Below, piece by piece: positions 53,326 through 63,790 of a stretch of DNA of 64,000 nt. How positions within the stretch are numbered: position 1 is the first letter of the stretch; each line of letters begins with the position of its first letter. Made by a program: the position numbers and the translations under genes. The stretch spans positions 32,948-96,947 of the forward strand of contig JAUXUN010000021.1 of NCBI GenBank assembly GCA_030680855.1. Reading direction: 5' to 3'. This stretch comes from Aestuariivirga sp. GTDB taxonomy: Bacteria; Pseudomonadota; Alphaproteobacteria; Rhizobiales; Aestuariivirgaceae. Below the pieces are notes generated by a model. The model was not told the origin of the DNA. It saw only the letters and a list, made by a program, of their open reading frames with translations, and ran no database searches.

Positions 53326-54765
53326 TCACATGTGTATGACGCGGCGCTGGGAATCCAAAACACTCTCATGCATGGTTTCCGAAAGGGTGGGATGCGGGAA
53401 GATCGTGTGCATCAGTTCTTCTTCAGTGGTTTCTAGGCCCATGGCGATGACAAAACCCTGGATGAGTTCGGTGACTTCGGCCCCCACCATGTGGGCGCCC
53501 AACAGCCTTCCGGTCTTGGCGTCGAAAATTGTCTTAACCAAACCCTGATCCTCGCCAAGGGCGATGGCCTTGCCATTGCCAATAAAGGGAAAGCGGCCGA
53601 CCTTGAGTTCAAAACCCGCGGCCTTGGCCTTGGCTTCGGTGAGGCCGACGGAGGCCACCTGCGGGTGGCAATAGGTGCAGCCCGGAATCTGCTCTTTCTT
53701 CATGGGGTGGGCATCCAGGCCCTTGATCTTCTCGATGCAGATCACGCCTTCATGCTCGGCCTTGTGGGCCAGCATGGGCGGACCTGCCACATCGCCAATG
53801 GCATAGACGCCGGCCACATTGGTGCGGCCAAAGCCATCAATGACGATGCAGCCTTTTTCGGTTTTGACGCCCAGCGCTTCGAGTCCAAGGTTTTCGATAT
53901 TGCCGACAACGCCTACGGCGGAGATGACGCGGTCCACGGTGAGTTCGGTTTTCGTGGCGCCCTGCTCTATCGTGGCGGTGACGCTGTTGGCGGATTTCTT
54001 CAGGCTACTTACTTTCGCGCTTAACTTGATCTTCAGGCCGAGTTTTTCCAGTTGCTTCTGGGCGATTTTGGCGATCTCGGCATCTTCCACCGGCATGACC
54101 TGGTCCATGATTTCAACCACGGTCACGTCGACGCCCATGGCATTGTAGAAGCTCGCAAACTCGATGCCGATGGCGCCGGAGCCCACGACCAACAGGGACT
54201 TCGGCATTTTGGGCGGCACCATGGCTTCGAAATAACTCCACACCAGTTTGCCATCGGCTTCGAGGCCTGGCAGCGCGCGCGGCCTTGCGCCGGTGGCGAT
54301 GATGATGTGCTTGGCCGTATAGGTGCCGGCGCCAATCGTGCCCTTGGGCTCGGGGATTTGCGGCTGCATGGCGGGCTTGGCGGATTTTGCCACAGTCACT
54401 TCGCCGGGCTTGGTGATCTTTGCTTCACCCCAGATCATCTGCACCTTGTTTTTCCTGAGAAGGCCGGTGACACCGCTGTTCAAGCGGCCAGCGACGCCAC
54501 GCGAACGCTGCACCACGGCGGCAGGGTCGAAGGACACATTTTCAGCCGAGAGGCCGTAGTCCTTGGCGTGTTTCATGTAGTGGTAGATTTCCGAGGTGCG
54601 CAGCAACGCCTTGGTGGGAATGCAGCCCCAGTTCAGGCAGATGCCGCCCAAGTGTTCGCGCTCGACGATGGCCGTCTTGAAACCAAGCTGGGCGGCACGG
54701 ATGGCCGCCACATAGCCGCCGGGGCCGGAGCCGATGATGAGAACGTCGAAATTATTGTCGGCCAT
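53326..54765 (-). CDS. lpdA: Dihydrolipoyl dehydrogenase (E3)
   Basis: The 479-residue flavoprotein starts with the FAD loop VLIIGSGPGGYVAA and has the redox-active disulfide GGICLNWGCIPTK (about 40-52). A second nucleotide fold is VVGSGAIGIEF, and a C-terminal HPHPTLSE carries the catalytic histidine. It reoxidises the lipoyl groups of the PDH E2 with NAD. It is the last gene of the PDH cluster, downstream of the GNAT and SGNH genes. An insertion of about ten residues between the first and second domains (near PAMQPQIPEPKG) is common in alphaproteobacterial PDH-linked E3. Confidence 0.96.
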   Translation of the reverse strand: MADNNFDVLIIGSGPGGYVAAIRAAQLGFKTAIVEREHLGGICLNWGCIPTKALLRTSEIYHYMKHAKDYGLSAENVSFDPAAVVQRSRGVAGRLNSGVTGLLRKNKVQMIWGEAKITKPGEVTVAKSAKPAMQPQIPEPKGTIGAGTYTAKHIIIATGARPRALPGLEADGKLVWSYFEAMVPPKMPKSLLVVGSGAIGIEFASFYNAMGVDVTVVEIMDQVMPVEDAEIAKIAQKQLEKLGLKIKLSAKVSSLKKSANSVTATIEQGATKTELTVDRVISAVGVVGNIENLGLEALGVKTEKGCIVIDGFGRTNVAGVYAIGDVAGPPMLAHKAEHEGVICIEKIKGLDAHPMKKEQIPGCTYCHPQVASVGLTEAKAKAAGFELKVGRFPFIGNGKAIALGEDQGLVKTIFDAKTGRLLGAHMVGAEVTELIQGFVIAMGLETTEEELMHTIFPHPTLSETMHESVLDSQRRVIHM

Positions 54766-54809
54766 CTGTCAGGTCCTCCTGCACGTGCGCGCATAATTCT
54801 GTGTTTTCG

Positions 54810-55403
54810 TCATGAGACTAGCTTTTTCATCAGTATCCATTCTTCCGAATGGGTTGCATCGCCTGGAAATGGAACGCGCGGACGCCGCGCTGCCTCGCGA
54901 TACCCCAGGCGCTCGTAGAGCTGGTAAGCCTTGAGATTGCGGCTTTCAAAAATGATTGACATGGTTCCGTTGCGGGTTTGCCTGGCAACGGATTCGGCGT
55001 GTCCAAGCAGGCGCGAGCCCATTCCCTTGCCGCGGTGCTCGGCATGAACGGCAACAACGTTGACGTACCAGCTGCCTGGCACCTGGGCTTCGAGTTCGAC
55101 TAGCGGACGAAAGGCCTCCGGAGTTTTCTCCATGTCGCCCATGTCATAGGGATTATCGATGGGATAGCCAATCAGCATTCCCATGACACTGCCATTGTCC
55201 TCGATGATATGGGCGTTGCGATAGGAAAAACCGCCCTCGTCGCGCATCGCCCGCTTGCGTCCGATTTCCAGCAGCGAAGATTCATCGGTTCTCATCGAAC
55301 TCCAGACCCACAGTGGCATGCCGTAGCCGGCGCAATCGATAAGCGCTACCATTTCCGAGGCATCGGCTTTACGGGCCGCGCGGATGGAGGGATCCATTTT
55401 CAT
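54810..55403 (-). CDS. GNAT-family N-acetyltransferase
   Basis: The 197-residue protein has the GNAT fold with acetyl-CoA loop AVHAEHRGKGMGSRLLGHAE (about 118-137), and later FESRNLKAYQLYERLGY. A long N-terminal part (RAARKADASEMVALIDCAGYGMP) resembles a branch of uncharacterised alphaproteobacterial acetyltransferases. The start overlaps the stop of the SGNH hydrolase gene by four bases. Its presence in the PDH cluster is conserved in some relatives, but the acceptor is unknown. Confidence 0.85.
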   Translation of the reverse strand: MKMDPSIRAARKADASEMVALIDCAGYGMPLWVWSSMRTDESSLLEIGRKRAMRDEGGFSYRNAHIIEDNGSVMGMLIGYPIDNPYDMGDMEKTPEAFRPLVELEAQVPGSWYVNVVAVHAEHRGKGMGSRLLGHAESVARQTRNGTMSIIFESRNLKAYQLYERLGYREAARRPRVPFPGDATHSEEWILMKKLVS

Positions 55404-56038
55404 GGGCCCAGAATCTTCTTCACCACCGACACCAATGCGACACCAATAGCTTTTGTATTCGCCGCATCGAGATGGCCGCCGTCAGTCTTGTCGGCGACGG
55501 CCACCGAGCCCGCGTCAAAGAAATGCACGTTCAATTCCTCAGCCACGCGCTTGTAGTGCTTGGCGAAGAGTTTTGACTCGGCGATGGCATGGCCCCAGAG
55601 GTCGTTGAACCATTCATCTTCTGTAGGCACCAGGCTGGGCGGCGAGATGATCAGGATTTCAGGTATCTTGTAGTCCTTCATGTAGTTCGCGCTTTTCACG
55701 ATCTGGATCAGCCGCTCCATGCCCATTGAGGCATCAAAGGCGCGGCAGCGGGCGGCGAACTTGATGTCATTGGTGCCGAGCATGATGATCACAAGGTCCA
55801 GCGGCTGGTGGCTGATCAAGAGCAGCGGCAGCGCCACGGAGCCGTTGCGGGATTCAAAGGTGGTTTCATCATCGAAAACCGTGGTGCGCCCGTTCTGCCC
55901 CTCTTCAATCACGCGGACCTTGCCGCCAAGGCCTGCCGCCAGCGCATTAGGCCAGCGGATTTCAAACGGATGGCGCGCATCCTGCCCGGCCACAAAGCCC
56001 CAGGTCAGACTGTCTCCAAATGCGAGGATGCTTTTCAT
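55400..56038 (-). CDS. SGNH/GDSL-family hydrolase
   Basis: The 212-residue protein has block I FGDSLTWGF (catalytic Ser10), block III LGTNDIK near 98-104, and a C-terminal D-x-x-H (DGGHLD near 187-192). This is the full SGNH set. Such enzymes are esterases or thioesterases. No signal peptide is present, so it acts in the cytoplasm. It lies three bases after pdhC and is coupled to the GNAT gene, so it is cotranscribed with the PDH cluster. Confidence 0.88.
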   Translation of the reverse strand: MKSILAFGDSLTWGFVAGQDARHPFEIRWPNALAAGLGGKVRVIEEGQNGRTTVFDDETTFESRNGSVALPLLLISHQPLDLVIIMLGTNDIKFAARCRAFDASMGMERLIQIVKSANYMKDYKIPEILIISPPSLVPTEDEWFNDLWGHAIAESKLFAKHYKRVAEELNVHFFDAGSVAVADKTDGGHLDAANTKAIGVALVSVVKKILGP

Positions 56039-56041
56039 AAG

Positions 56042-57316
56042 TTATACCAGCATCAAACCCGGATCTTCGAGATACATGCGGAAGGCGCTGAGGAGTTCGG
56101 CGCCGAGTGCGCCGTCAACGCAGCGATGATCGGTGGACAGGGTGACCGACATCTGGTGCTCGATCACGATGTCATTGCCGCGCACCACAGGGCGGCGTTC
56201 GCCGGTGCCAACGGCCAGGATTGTGGCCTGGGGCGGGTTTACGATGGCGGCGAAATTCTTGATGTTCATCATGCCGAGATTGGAAACTGAAGTTGAGCCG
56301 CCGGTGTATTCCTCCGGCTTCAACCGGCGTGCCCGGGCCCTTGCGGCATAGTCCTTCATTTCCATGGAAATCTGGGTGAGACCCTTGCTTTCGGCCTTGC
56401 GGACAACCGGCGTGATCAGGCCGCCGGGGATCGATACGGCAACGCCCACATCGGCGTGGTGGTGCTTCACCATGGCATTTTCGGTCCACGACACGTTGGC
56501 GTCCGGCACCTTGATGAGGGCCATGGCCATGGCCTTGATGATGAAATCATTGACGGAAACTTTCCAGGCGGGCTTGCCGTCCTTGTCCTTGGGGGCCTGC
56601 AGGTTTAGGCGCTCACGCAGCGGCAGCAAATTTTCCAGCACGCAATCAACCGACACATAAAAATGCGGAACGGTCTGCTTTGATTCCGTCAGGCGGCGGG
56701 CAATGGTCTTGCGCATGCCGTCATGGGGCACGAGATCGTAGGAGCCCGGTTCGAAGAGCTTGAGCACGGCCTCATCCGACATGCCCTGCGGCATGCCTGC
56801 AGATTTGGCTGCTTGGGCAGCGCCGGGCTTGGCATTCTCAACATCCTTCAGGACGACGCGGCCATGGGGACCGGAACCTTTCAAGGCCGCGAGGTCAATG
56901 CCCTTCTGCTTGGCAATGCGCTTGGCGAGGGGGGAAGCAAAAATGCGGGAGCCATCGGCCTTTGGCTTTGGCGCGCTGGAAGGGGCAGCGGTTGGTGTAG
57001 CGGCGGCCGCAGGAGCCGCAGCAGGTTTTGCTGCTGGCGTGGGCGCAGCTTTCGGCAGATCGCCCAGCTTTTCGCCCTCGCCCAGAATGATTGCAATCGG
57101 CGCATTCACCAGAACATCATCCGTGCCTTCAGCCACCAGAATTTTGCCAAGAGTGCCTTCATCGATGGCTTCCACTTCCATGGTGGCCTTGTCGGTTTCA
57201 ATTTCGGCCAGCACATCGCCGGACTTCACCTTGTCGCCCTCTTTCTTGAGCCATTTTGCAAGCTTGCCCTTCTCCATGGTGGGAGACAGGGCGGGCATGA
57301 GAATATTGACGGGCAT
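56042..57316 (-). CDS. pdhC: Pyruvate dehydrogenase E2, dihydrolipoyl acetyltransferase
   Basis: The 424-residue E2 has one lipoyl domain (residues 1-78, lipoyl-lysine in ETDKATM) and a flexible alanine/proline linker. A peripheral-subunit-binding domain follows (SPLAKRIAKQKGIDLAALKGSGPHGRV, about 128-154). The catalytic core ends with the active-site DHRCVDGALGAEL. It transfers acetyl from lipoamide to CoA and forms the core of the complex. ATG 57316 follows the DUF5076 gene by 15 bases. Confidence 0.95.
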   Translation of the reverse strand: MPVNILMPALSPTMEKGKLAKWLKKEGDKVKSGDVLAEIETDKATMEVEAIDEGTLGKILVAEGTDDVLVNAPIAIILGEGEKLGDLPKAAPTPAAKPAAAPAAAATPTAAPSSAPKPKADGSRIFASPLAKRIAKQKGIDLAALKGSGPHGRVVLKDVENAKPGAAQAAKSAGMPQGMSDEAVLKLFEPGSYDLVPHDGMRKTIARRLTESKQTVPHFYVSVDCVLENLLPLRERLNLQAPKDKDGKPAWKVSVNDFIIKAMAMALIKVPDANVSWTENAMVKHHHADVGVAVSIPGGLITPVVRKAESKGLTQISMEMKDYAARARARRLKPEEYTGGSTSVSNLGMMNIKNFAAIVNPPQATILAVGTGERRPVVRGNDIVIEHQMSVTLSTDHRCVDGALGAELLSAFRMYLEDPGLMLV

Positions 57317-57331
57317 GGTCCGGTACTTTCT

Positions 57332-57673
57332 CTATGACTTGACGGAAAGTGGCGAGTGTTTTGCGGCGGCCTTGGCGAGGTCGGCGGTCAGATTTTTGCG
57401 GATCTCTTCAAGGTTGCTGGCGGTGGTGCCATGGCCCATCTCAGCGCAGGAGGCGGCCACCTGTTCCGCCATGCCGGCCAGCACGTGGCCCCAGATGTCG
57501 GCCTTGCCGAAGGCCATGGCATTCAGCGACAGGCTGAGATGGCCATTGGTGATCCAGGCGCGCACCAGTTCGCCCGCCTTCTCGTCATGGAACACTTCAT
57601 GCGGCGGCTGGAGCTGATGCGGATGCATTTCGTGGCTGTGGTCATGATGGTGGTGATGATCGTGATCAGACAT
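57332..57673 (-). CDS. DUF5076-type protein with histidine-rich N-terminus
   Basis: The 113-residue protein begins with a very histidine- and acid-rich stretch ([17 protein letters not shown], residues 3-19). A compact domain follows with [34 protein letters not shown]. That pattern matches my recollection of DUF5076, often encoded within alphaproteobacterial PDH clusters. The histidine tract could bind metal ions. ATG 57673 overlaps pdhB by eight bases, so translation is coupled. Function is unknown. Confidence 0.65.
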   Translation of the reverse strand: MSDHDHHHHHDHSHEMHPHQLQPPHEVFHDEKAGELVRAWITNGHLSLSLNAMAFGKADIWGHVLAGMAEQVAASCAEMGHGTTASNLEEIRKNLTADLAKAAAKHSPLSVKS

Positions 57674-59048
57674 AGAGAACTCCTTTTACAGCGGCCACCA
57701 CTTCATCGGCATTAGGGAGCGCCAGTTTTTCAAGGTTGGCGGCATAGGGCATGGGCACGTCCTTGCCGGCGACGCGGGCCACTGGGGCATCGAGATAGTC
57801 GAAGGCGTGGGTCATGACCTGGGCGGCGATTTCGGACGTGACGGAGAACTGCGGATAGCCCTCCTCCACCGCCACGCAGCGGTTGGTTTTTTTCACGCTC
57901 TCAATGACGGTTGCAAAATCCATTGGGCGAATGGTGCGGAGGTCGATGACTTCCGCTTCGATGCCTTCGGCGGCGAGTTTGTCGGCGGCGGCAAGCGAAT
58001 AGGTCATGCCGATACCGAAGGAGACGATGGTGACGTGCTTTCCGGCGCGGGCGACGCGGGCCTTTCCGATGGGCACGATCCAGTCATCGAGCTTCGGCAC
58101 TTCAAAACTCTTGCCGTAGAGGATTTCGTTTTCAAGGAAGATCACCGGGTTGGGATCGCGGATGGCGGATTTCATCAGGCCTTTGGCGTCGGCGGCCGAG
58201 TACGGCATCACCACCTTGAGGCCGGGGATCTGGCTGTACCACGCGGCATAGTCCTGGGAGTGCTGGGCGCCGACACGGGCCGCCGCGCCATTGGGCCCGC
58301 GGAACACGATGGGGCAGCCCATCTGGCCGCCGGACATGTAAAGCGTCTTGGCGGCGGAATTGATGATGTGGTCAATGGCCTGCATGGCGAAATTGAAGGT
58401 CATGAATTCGACGATGGGCTTGAGGCCGGCAAAGGCCGCGCCCGTGGCAATGCCGGTGAAACCGTGTTCGGTGATGGGCGTGTCGACCACGCGCTGCGGC
58501 CCGAATTCCTCCAGCATTCCCTGGCTGATTTTGTAGGCGCCCTGATATTCGCCGACTTCCTCGCCCAAGAGGAACACGTCCTTGTCGCGGCGCATTTCCT
58601 CGGACATGGCGGCGCGGATCGCCTCGCGCACGGTCATGGTGACCATTTCAGTGCCTTCAGGGATATCCGGATCTTTGAGGGAGGCCCCCTCACCCGTCAG
58701 CCTTCGGCTGCCACCCTCTCCCTCAAGGGGAGAGAGGGAAGATGCTGGAGAATTATCGCCCTCTCCCCCTGTGGGAGAGGGTGCCCGAAGGGTGGGAGAG
58801 GGGGCGCTGCCGGCCTCGCCAATCACTGCGATCGGCGTATTCACTTTCACATTCTCGGTGCCTTCGGCCACAAGGATGGCAGTCAATGGCCCCTCATCGA
58901 CAGCTTCCACTTCCATGGTGGCCTTGTCGGTTTCAATCTCGGCCAGCACGTCGCCGGACTTGATATTGTCGCCGACTTTTTTCAGCCATTTGGCAAGCTT
59001 GCCCTCTTCCATGGTGGGTGACAGGGCGGGCATCAAAATGTTTGGCAT
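57666..59048 (-). CDS. pdhB: Pyruvate dehydrogenase E1 beta with N-terminal lipoyl domain
   Basis: The 460-residue protein combines a lipoyl domain (1-78, lysine in ETDKATM) with E1 beta (about 130-460: [31 protein letters not shown], then [17 protein letters not shown]). Such fusion is typical of Alphaproteobacteria. Between them, residues ~82-125 are a proline-, glycine- and serine-rich linker. It is encoded by a palindromic repeat (58674-58805) with related copies elsewhere in the window. The frame is intact across it. E1 beta works with PdhA in thiamine-dependent decarboxylation of pyruvate. Confidence 0.95.
   Translation of the reverse strand: MPNILMPALSPTMEEGKLAKWLKKVGDNIKSGDVLAEIETDKATMEVEAVDEGPLTAILVAEGTENVKVNTPIAVIGEAGSAPSPTLRAPSPTGGEGDNSPASSLSPLEGEGGSRRLTGEGASLKDPDIPEGTEMVTMTVREAIRAAMSEEMRRDKDVFLLGEEVGEYQGAYKISQGMLEEFGPQRVVDTPITEHGFTGIATGAAFAGLKPIVEFMTFNFAMQAIDHIINSAAKTLYMSGGQMGCPIVFRGPNGAAARVGAQHSQDYAAWYSQIPGLKVVMPYSAADAKGLMKSAIRDPNPVIFLENEILYGKSFEVPKLDDWIVPIGKARVARAGKHVTIVSFGIGMTYSLAAADKLAAEGIEAEVIDLRTIRPMDFATVIESVKKTNRCVAVEEGYPQFSVTSEIAAQVMTHAFDYLDAPVARVAGKDVPMPYAANLEKLALPNADEVVAAVKGVLYV
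58674..58805. repeat. Palindromic repeat translated inside pdhB
   Basis: Two clear hairpins are CCCTCTC (58714-58720) with GAGAGGG (58732-58738), and CCCTCTCCC (58759-58767) with GGGAGAGGG (58773-58781). A third, CAGCC-TTC-GGCTG, lies at 58698-58710. The element is a multiple of three in effect and encodes a linker of about 44 residues. Confidence 0.75.
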
Positions 59049-59063
59049 GATTGGTTCCGCCCC

Positions 59064-60110
59064 TCAAGCTGTCTTGTAAATGTCGGTGTAGAGCGCCGAG
59101 GCATCGGGCTCCGGACTGGCGGTGGCGAAATCGGCGGCTTCGGTGACAATCACGCGAATGTCCGCGTCGATCTTTTTCAGGTCATCTTCGCTGGCCATGC
59201 CGGCTTTGAGAATTCGCGCCTTGACCTGTTCGATAGGATCGCGTTCCTCGCGCATCTTCTGCACTTCTTCCTTGGCGCGGTATTTGGCCGGGTCGGACAT
59301 GGAGTGGCCGCGGTAGCGGTAGGTGAGCATTTCCAGAATGTAGGGGCCCTCGCCTGATCGGCAATGCTCGACGGCGCGGTCGCCTGCTTCCTTGACGGCG
59401 CGGACATCCATGCCGTCCACCTGTTCGGAGGGAATGCCGAAGGCTTCGCCGCGGGCGCCCAGATGATCAGATTTCGCGGTGGAACGCGGGGCGGCGGTGC
59501 CCATGGCGTAGCGGTTGTTTTCGATCACGAAGATGACAGGAAGTTTCCAGACGGCGGCAATGTTGAAGGTCTCGTAGACCTGGCCCTGGTTGGCAGCGCC
59601 ATCGCCGTAATAGGTGAGCGCCACATGGTCATTGCCGCGATACTTGTTGGCGAAGGCCAGGCCTGCCCCCAGTGGCACCTGGGCGCCCACAATGCCGTGG
59701 CCGCCAAAGAACTGTTTTTCGCGGCTGAACATGTGCATGGAGCCGCCCTTGCCGTGGGAATAGCCATCCCGGCGGCCGGTGAGTTCGGCCATCACGCCCT
59801 TGGGGTCCATGCCCGCGGCCAGCATGTGGCCATGGTCGCGGTAGGAGGTGATAAGCTGGTCGCCATCCTTGACAGCCATTTGCATGCCGATGACCACGGC
59901 CTCCTGGCCGATGTACAGATGGCAGAAACCGCCAATGGCGCCCATGCCATAAAGCTGGCCGGCTTTTTCCTCAAAGCGGCGGATCAGCAGCATATCCTTG
60001 TAGGCGCGGAGTTCTTCTTCGGAGGAAAAGCCGCTGTTTTTACCGGCTGACCTGTCGGCTTTCTCAGCCTTGCTTCCTTTGCGTGCGATATAGGCTGATT
60101 TCACCGCCAT
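59064..60110 (-). CDS. pdhA: Pyruvate dehydrogenase E1 alpha
   Basis: The 348-residue protein has the thiamine diphosphate motif beginning GDGAANQGQVYE and ending VIFVIENN (about 170-200), and phosphorylation-loop-like YRYRGHSMSDP near 268-278. With PdhB it decarboxylates pyruvate and acetylates lipoyl groups. ATG 60110 is preceded by a strong GGGAGGAG. It is the first gene of the PDH operon. An inverted repeat at 60185-60199 lies in its upstream region. Confidence 0.96.
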   Translation of the reverse strand: MAVKSAYIARKGSKAEKADRSAGKNSGFSSEEELRAYKDMLLIRRFEEKAGQLYGMGAIGGFCHLYIGQEAVVIGMQMAVKDGDQLITSYRDHGHMLAAGMDPKGVMAELTGRRDGYSHGKGGSMHMFSREKQFFGGHGIVGAQVPLGAGLAFANKYRGNDHVALTYYGDGAANQGQVYETFNIAAVWKLPVIFVIENNRYAMGTAAPRSTAKSDHLGARGEAFGIPSEQVDGMDVRAVKEAGDRAVEHCRSGEGPYILEMLTYRYRGHSMSDPAKYRAKEEVQKMREERDPIEQVKARILKAGMASEDDLKKIDADIRVIVTEAADFATASPEPDASALYTDIYKTA

Positions 60111-60184
60111 TAGCTCCTCCCGCCGTGCTTTTTGATCTGTTTCATAGCATTAAGCGGTTGAGATAGCTTGCTTTTAGTGGTGTT

Positions 60185-60199
60185 AACCGAATTTCGGTT
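60185..60199. promoter_or_regulatory. Inverted repeat upstream of pdhA
   Basis: AACCGAA-T-TTCGGTT has perfect seven-base arms and a one-base centre. It lies 75 bases upstream of pdhA and 25 bases after the end of the FtsB-like gene. With no following T-run it looks more like an operator than a terminator. Confidence 0.45.
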
Positions 60200-60223
60200 T
60201 ACAGCGCGGAATTCATTGGGGAA

Positions 60224-60520
60224 TTATGGTGAATCCAGCACAATGAGGTCGTGGGAGCCTGCCACATCGAGGGTAGATCTGGCCATCTCGTCGAGCATGT
60301 CGGGATCGACGGATTCCGGCCTCAGCAAAGCCACGCGGGTCTCGAAATCCGTGCGCTGCTTGTGGATTTCGGCCAGTTCGTCGCTTAACTGCCGGGATTG
60401 GCTGGCCAATTTTTCACGGAAAGCAAAGCCCCTGGGACCTTCCTGGGCATGCCAGGCAAAGAAACCGAGCAGGCCCAGGCAGGCACAGGTGACCACGCTG
60501 TCAAATTTGGAGATTCTCAT
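60224..60520 (-). CDS. FtsB/DivIC-like septum formation initiator
   Basis: From ATG 60520 the protein has 98 residues. It has one N-terminal membrane helix (VVTCACLGLLGFFAWHA), then a coiled coil (FREKLASQSRQLSDELAEIHKQRTDFETRVALL) and a short C-terminal RPESVDPDMLDEMAR segment. This matches FtsB-type divisome proteins, which form a complex with FtsL and FtsQ. It commonly lies between eno and pdhA in Alphaproteobacteria. AGGA lies about ten bases upstream of the start. Confidence 0.88.
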   Translation of the reverse strand: MRISKFDSVVTCACLGLLGFFAWHAQEGPRGFAFREKLASQSRQLSDELAEIHKQRTDFETRVALLRPESVDPDMLDEMARSTLDVAGSHDLIVLDSP

Positions 60521-60543
60521 TTGGCCACGTTCCTGCGAGTCGC

Positions 60544-60558
60544 TTAAGGTTTGGTAAA
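60544..60558. promoter_or_regulatory. Weak CtrA-like motif upstream of the FtsB-like gene
   Basis: TTAA-GGTTTGG-TAAA resembles TTAA-N7-TTAA with one mismatch in the second half-site. It lies 24 bases upstream of the FtsB-like start on the minus strand. The evidence is slight. Confidence 0.2.
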
Positions 60559-60625
60559 CGCGCTGCCTTATGCGGGCTTGCTTTTTGCCACAAAGGATAC
60601 GATGTAAGGGCAAAGGTCAAATGAG

Positions 60626-61042
60626 ATGCTATCGAGCAGCCGATTCATAGTCGCAATCCACGCCCTGAGCGTGCTGGCGCGCCATGCCAAAAAAGGCCCG
60701 GTGTGCTCGTCGACTATTGCAACCAGCGTAGACACCAACCCGGTGGTGATCCGCAGGCTTATGGCGGAACTGGAAAAGGCCAAGCTGGTGCGCGCCACGG
60801 CGGGCCGCTGCGGCGGGTTTGAACTGGAGCGAAACGCCGACGGCATCACGCTGGCCGATATCTACCAGGCGGTGGAAGACGAGACCGTGTTCCGCATGCA
60901 CAAGACTGATCCCAATTCAAAGTGTCCGGTTGCCTGCCAGATGGGCAAAATTCTCGGCGCTCCTTTGCGGGCTGCGGAAAGCGCGCTGTCAACGTCGCTG
61001 GCACTGACAACGCTCAAGGAAGTGGCCGAAGCAGTCCACTGA
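60626..61042 (+). CDS. Rrf2-family transcriptional regulator
   Basis: The 138-residue protein has the Rrf2 winged helix (RFIVAIHALSVLARH, then SSTIATSVDTNPVVIRRLMAELEKAKLV) and wing GRCGGFEL. The C-terminal part has only two cysteines in the cluster region (SKCPVAC), not the three of IscR or NsrR. It may therefore sense something other than an iron-sulfur cluster or bind it differently. It is divergent from the FtsB-like gene, with a 105-base intergenic region. Confidence 0.88.
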   Translation: MLSSSRFIVAIHALSVLARHAKKGPVCSSTIATSVDTNPVVIRRLMAELEKAKLVRATAGRCGGFELERNADGITLADIYQAVEDETVFRMHKTDPNSKCPVACQMGKILGAPLRAAESALSTSLALTTLKEVAEAVH

Positions 61043-61048
61043 ACGCGT

Positions 61049-63628
<2,580 letters not shown>

Positions 63629-63654
63629 TTTGTTGTCCTTTATTTAGAACTTCT

Positions 63655-63670
63655 GTTCGTAATAACGAAC
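63655..63670. promoter_or_regulatory. Inverted repeat, candidate operator of the XRE-cupin gene
   Basis: GTTCGT-AATA-ACGAAC lies 27-42 bases upstream of the XRE-cupin start. A TTGACA (-35-like) lies at 63698-63703 on the minus strand, with TAGTCA as a possible -10 17 bases further on. The repeat would sit at or just after the transcription start. Confidence 0.5.
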
Positions 63671-63790
63671 GATATGACTATATAGGTTGTTCCTGACTGT
63701 CAATTAGCGCTGATTTGATTGAAAAATCAATATGATTCGGGGCTACGGCCAAGCAGGGTAAACGTCCGGAGAAGCGAACAGGAGTTAAAT

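Noticed and set aside
57807..59021. Plus-strand frame of 404 codons opposite pdhB
   Set aside because: It is the complement of a real gene with biased third positions; the product lacks domain-like pattern.
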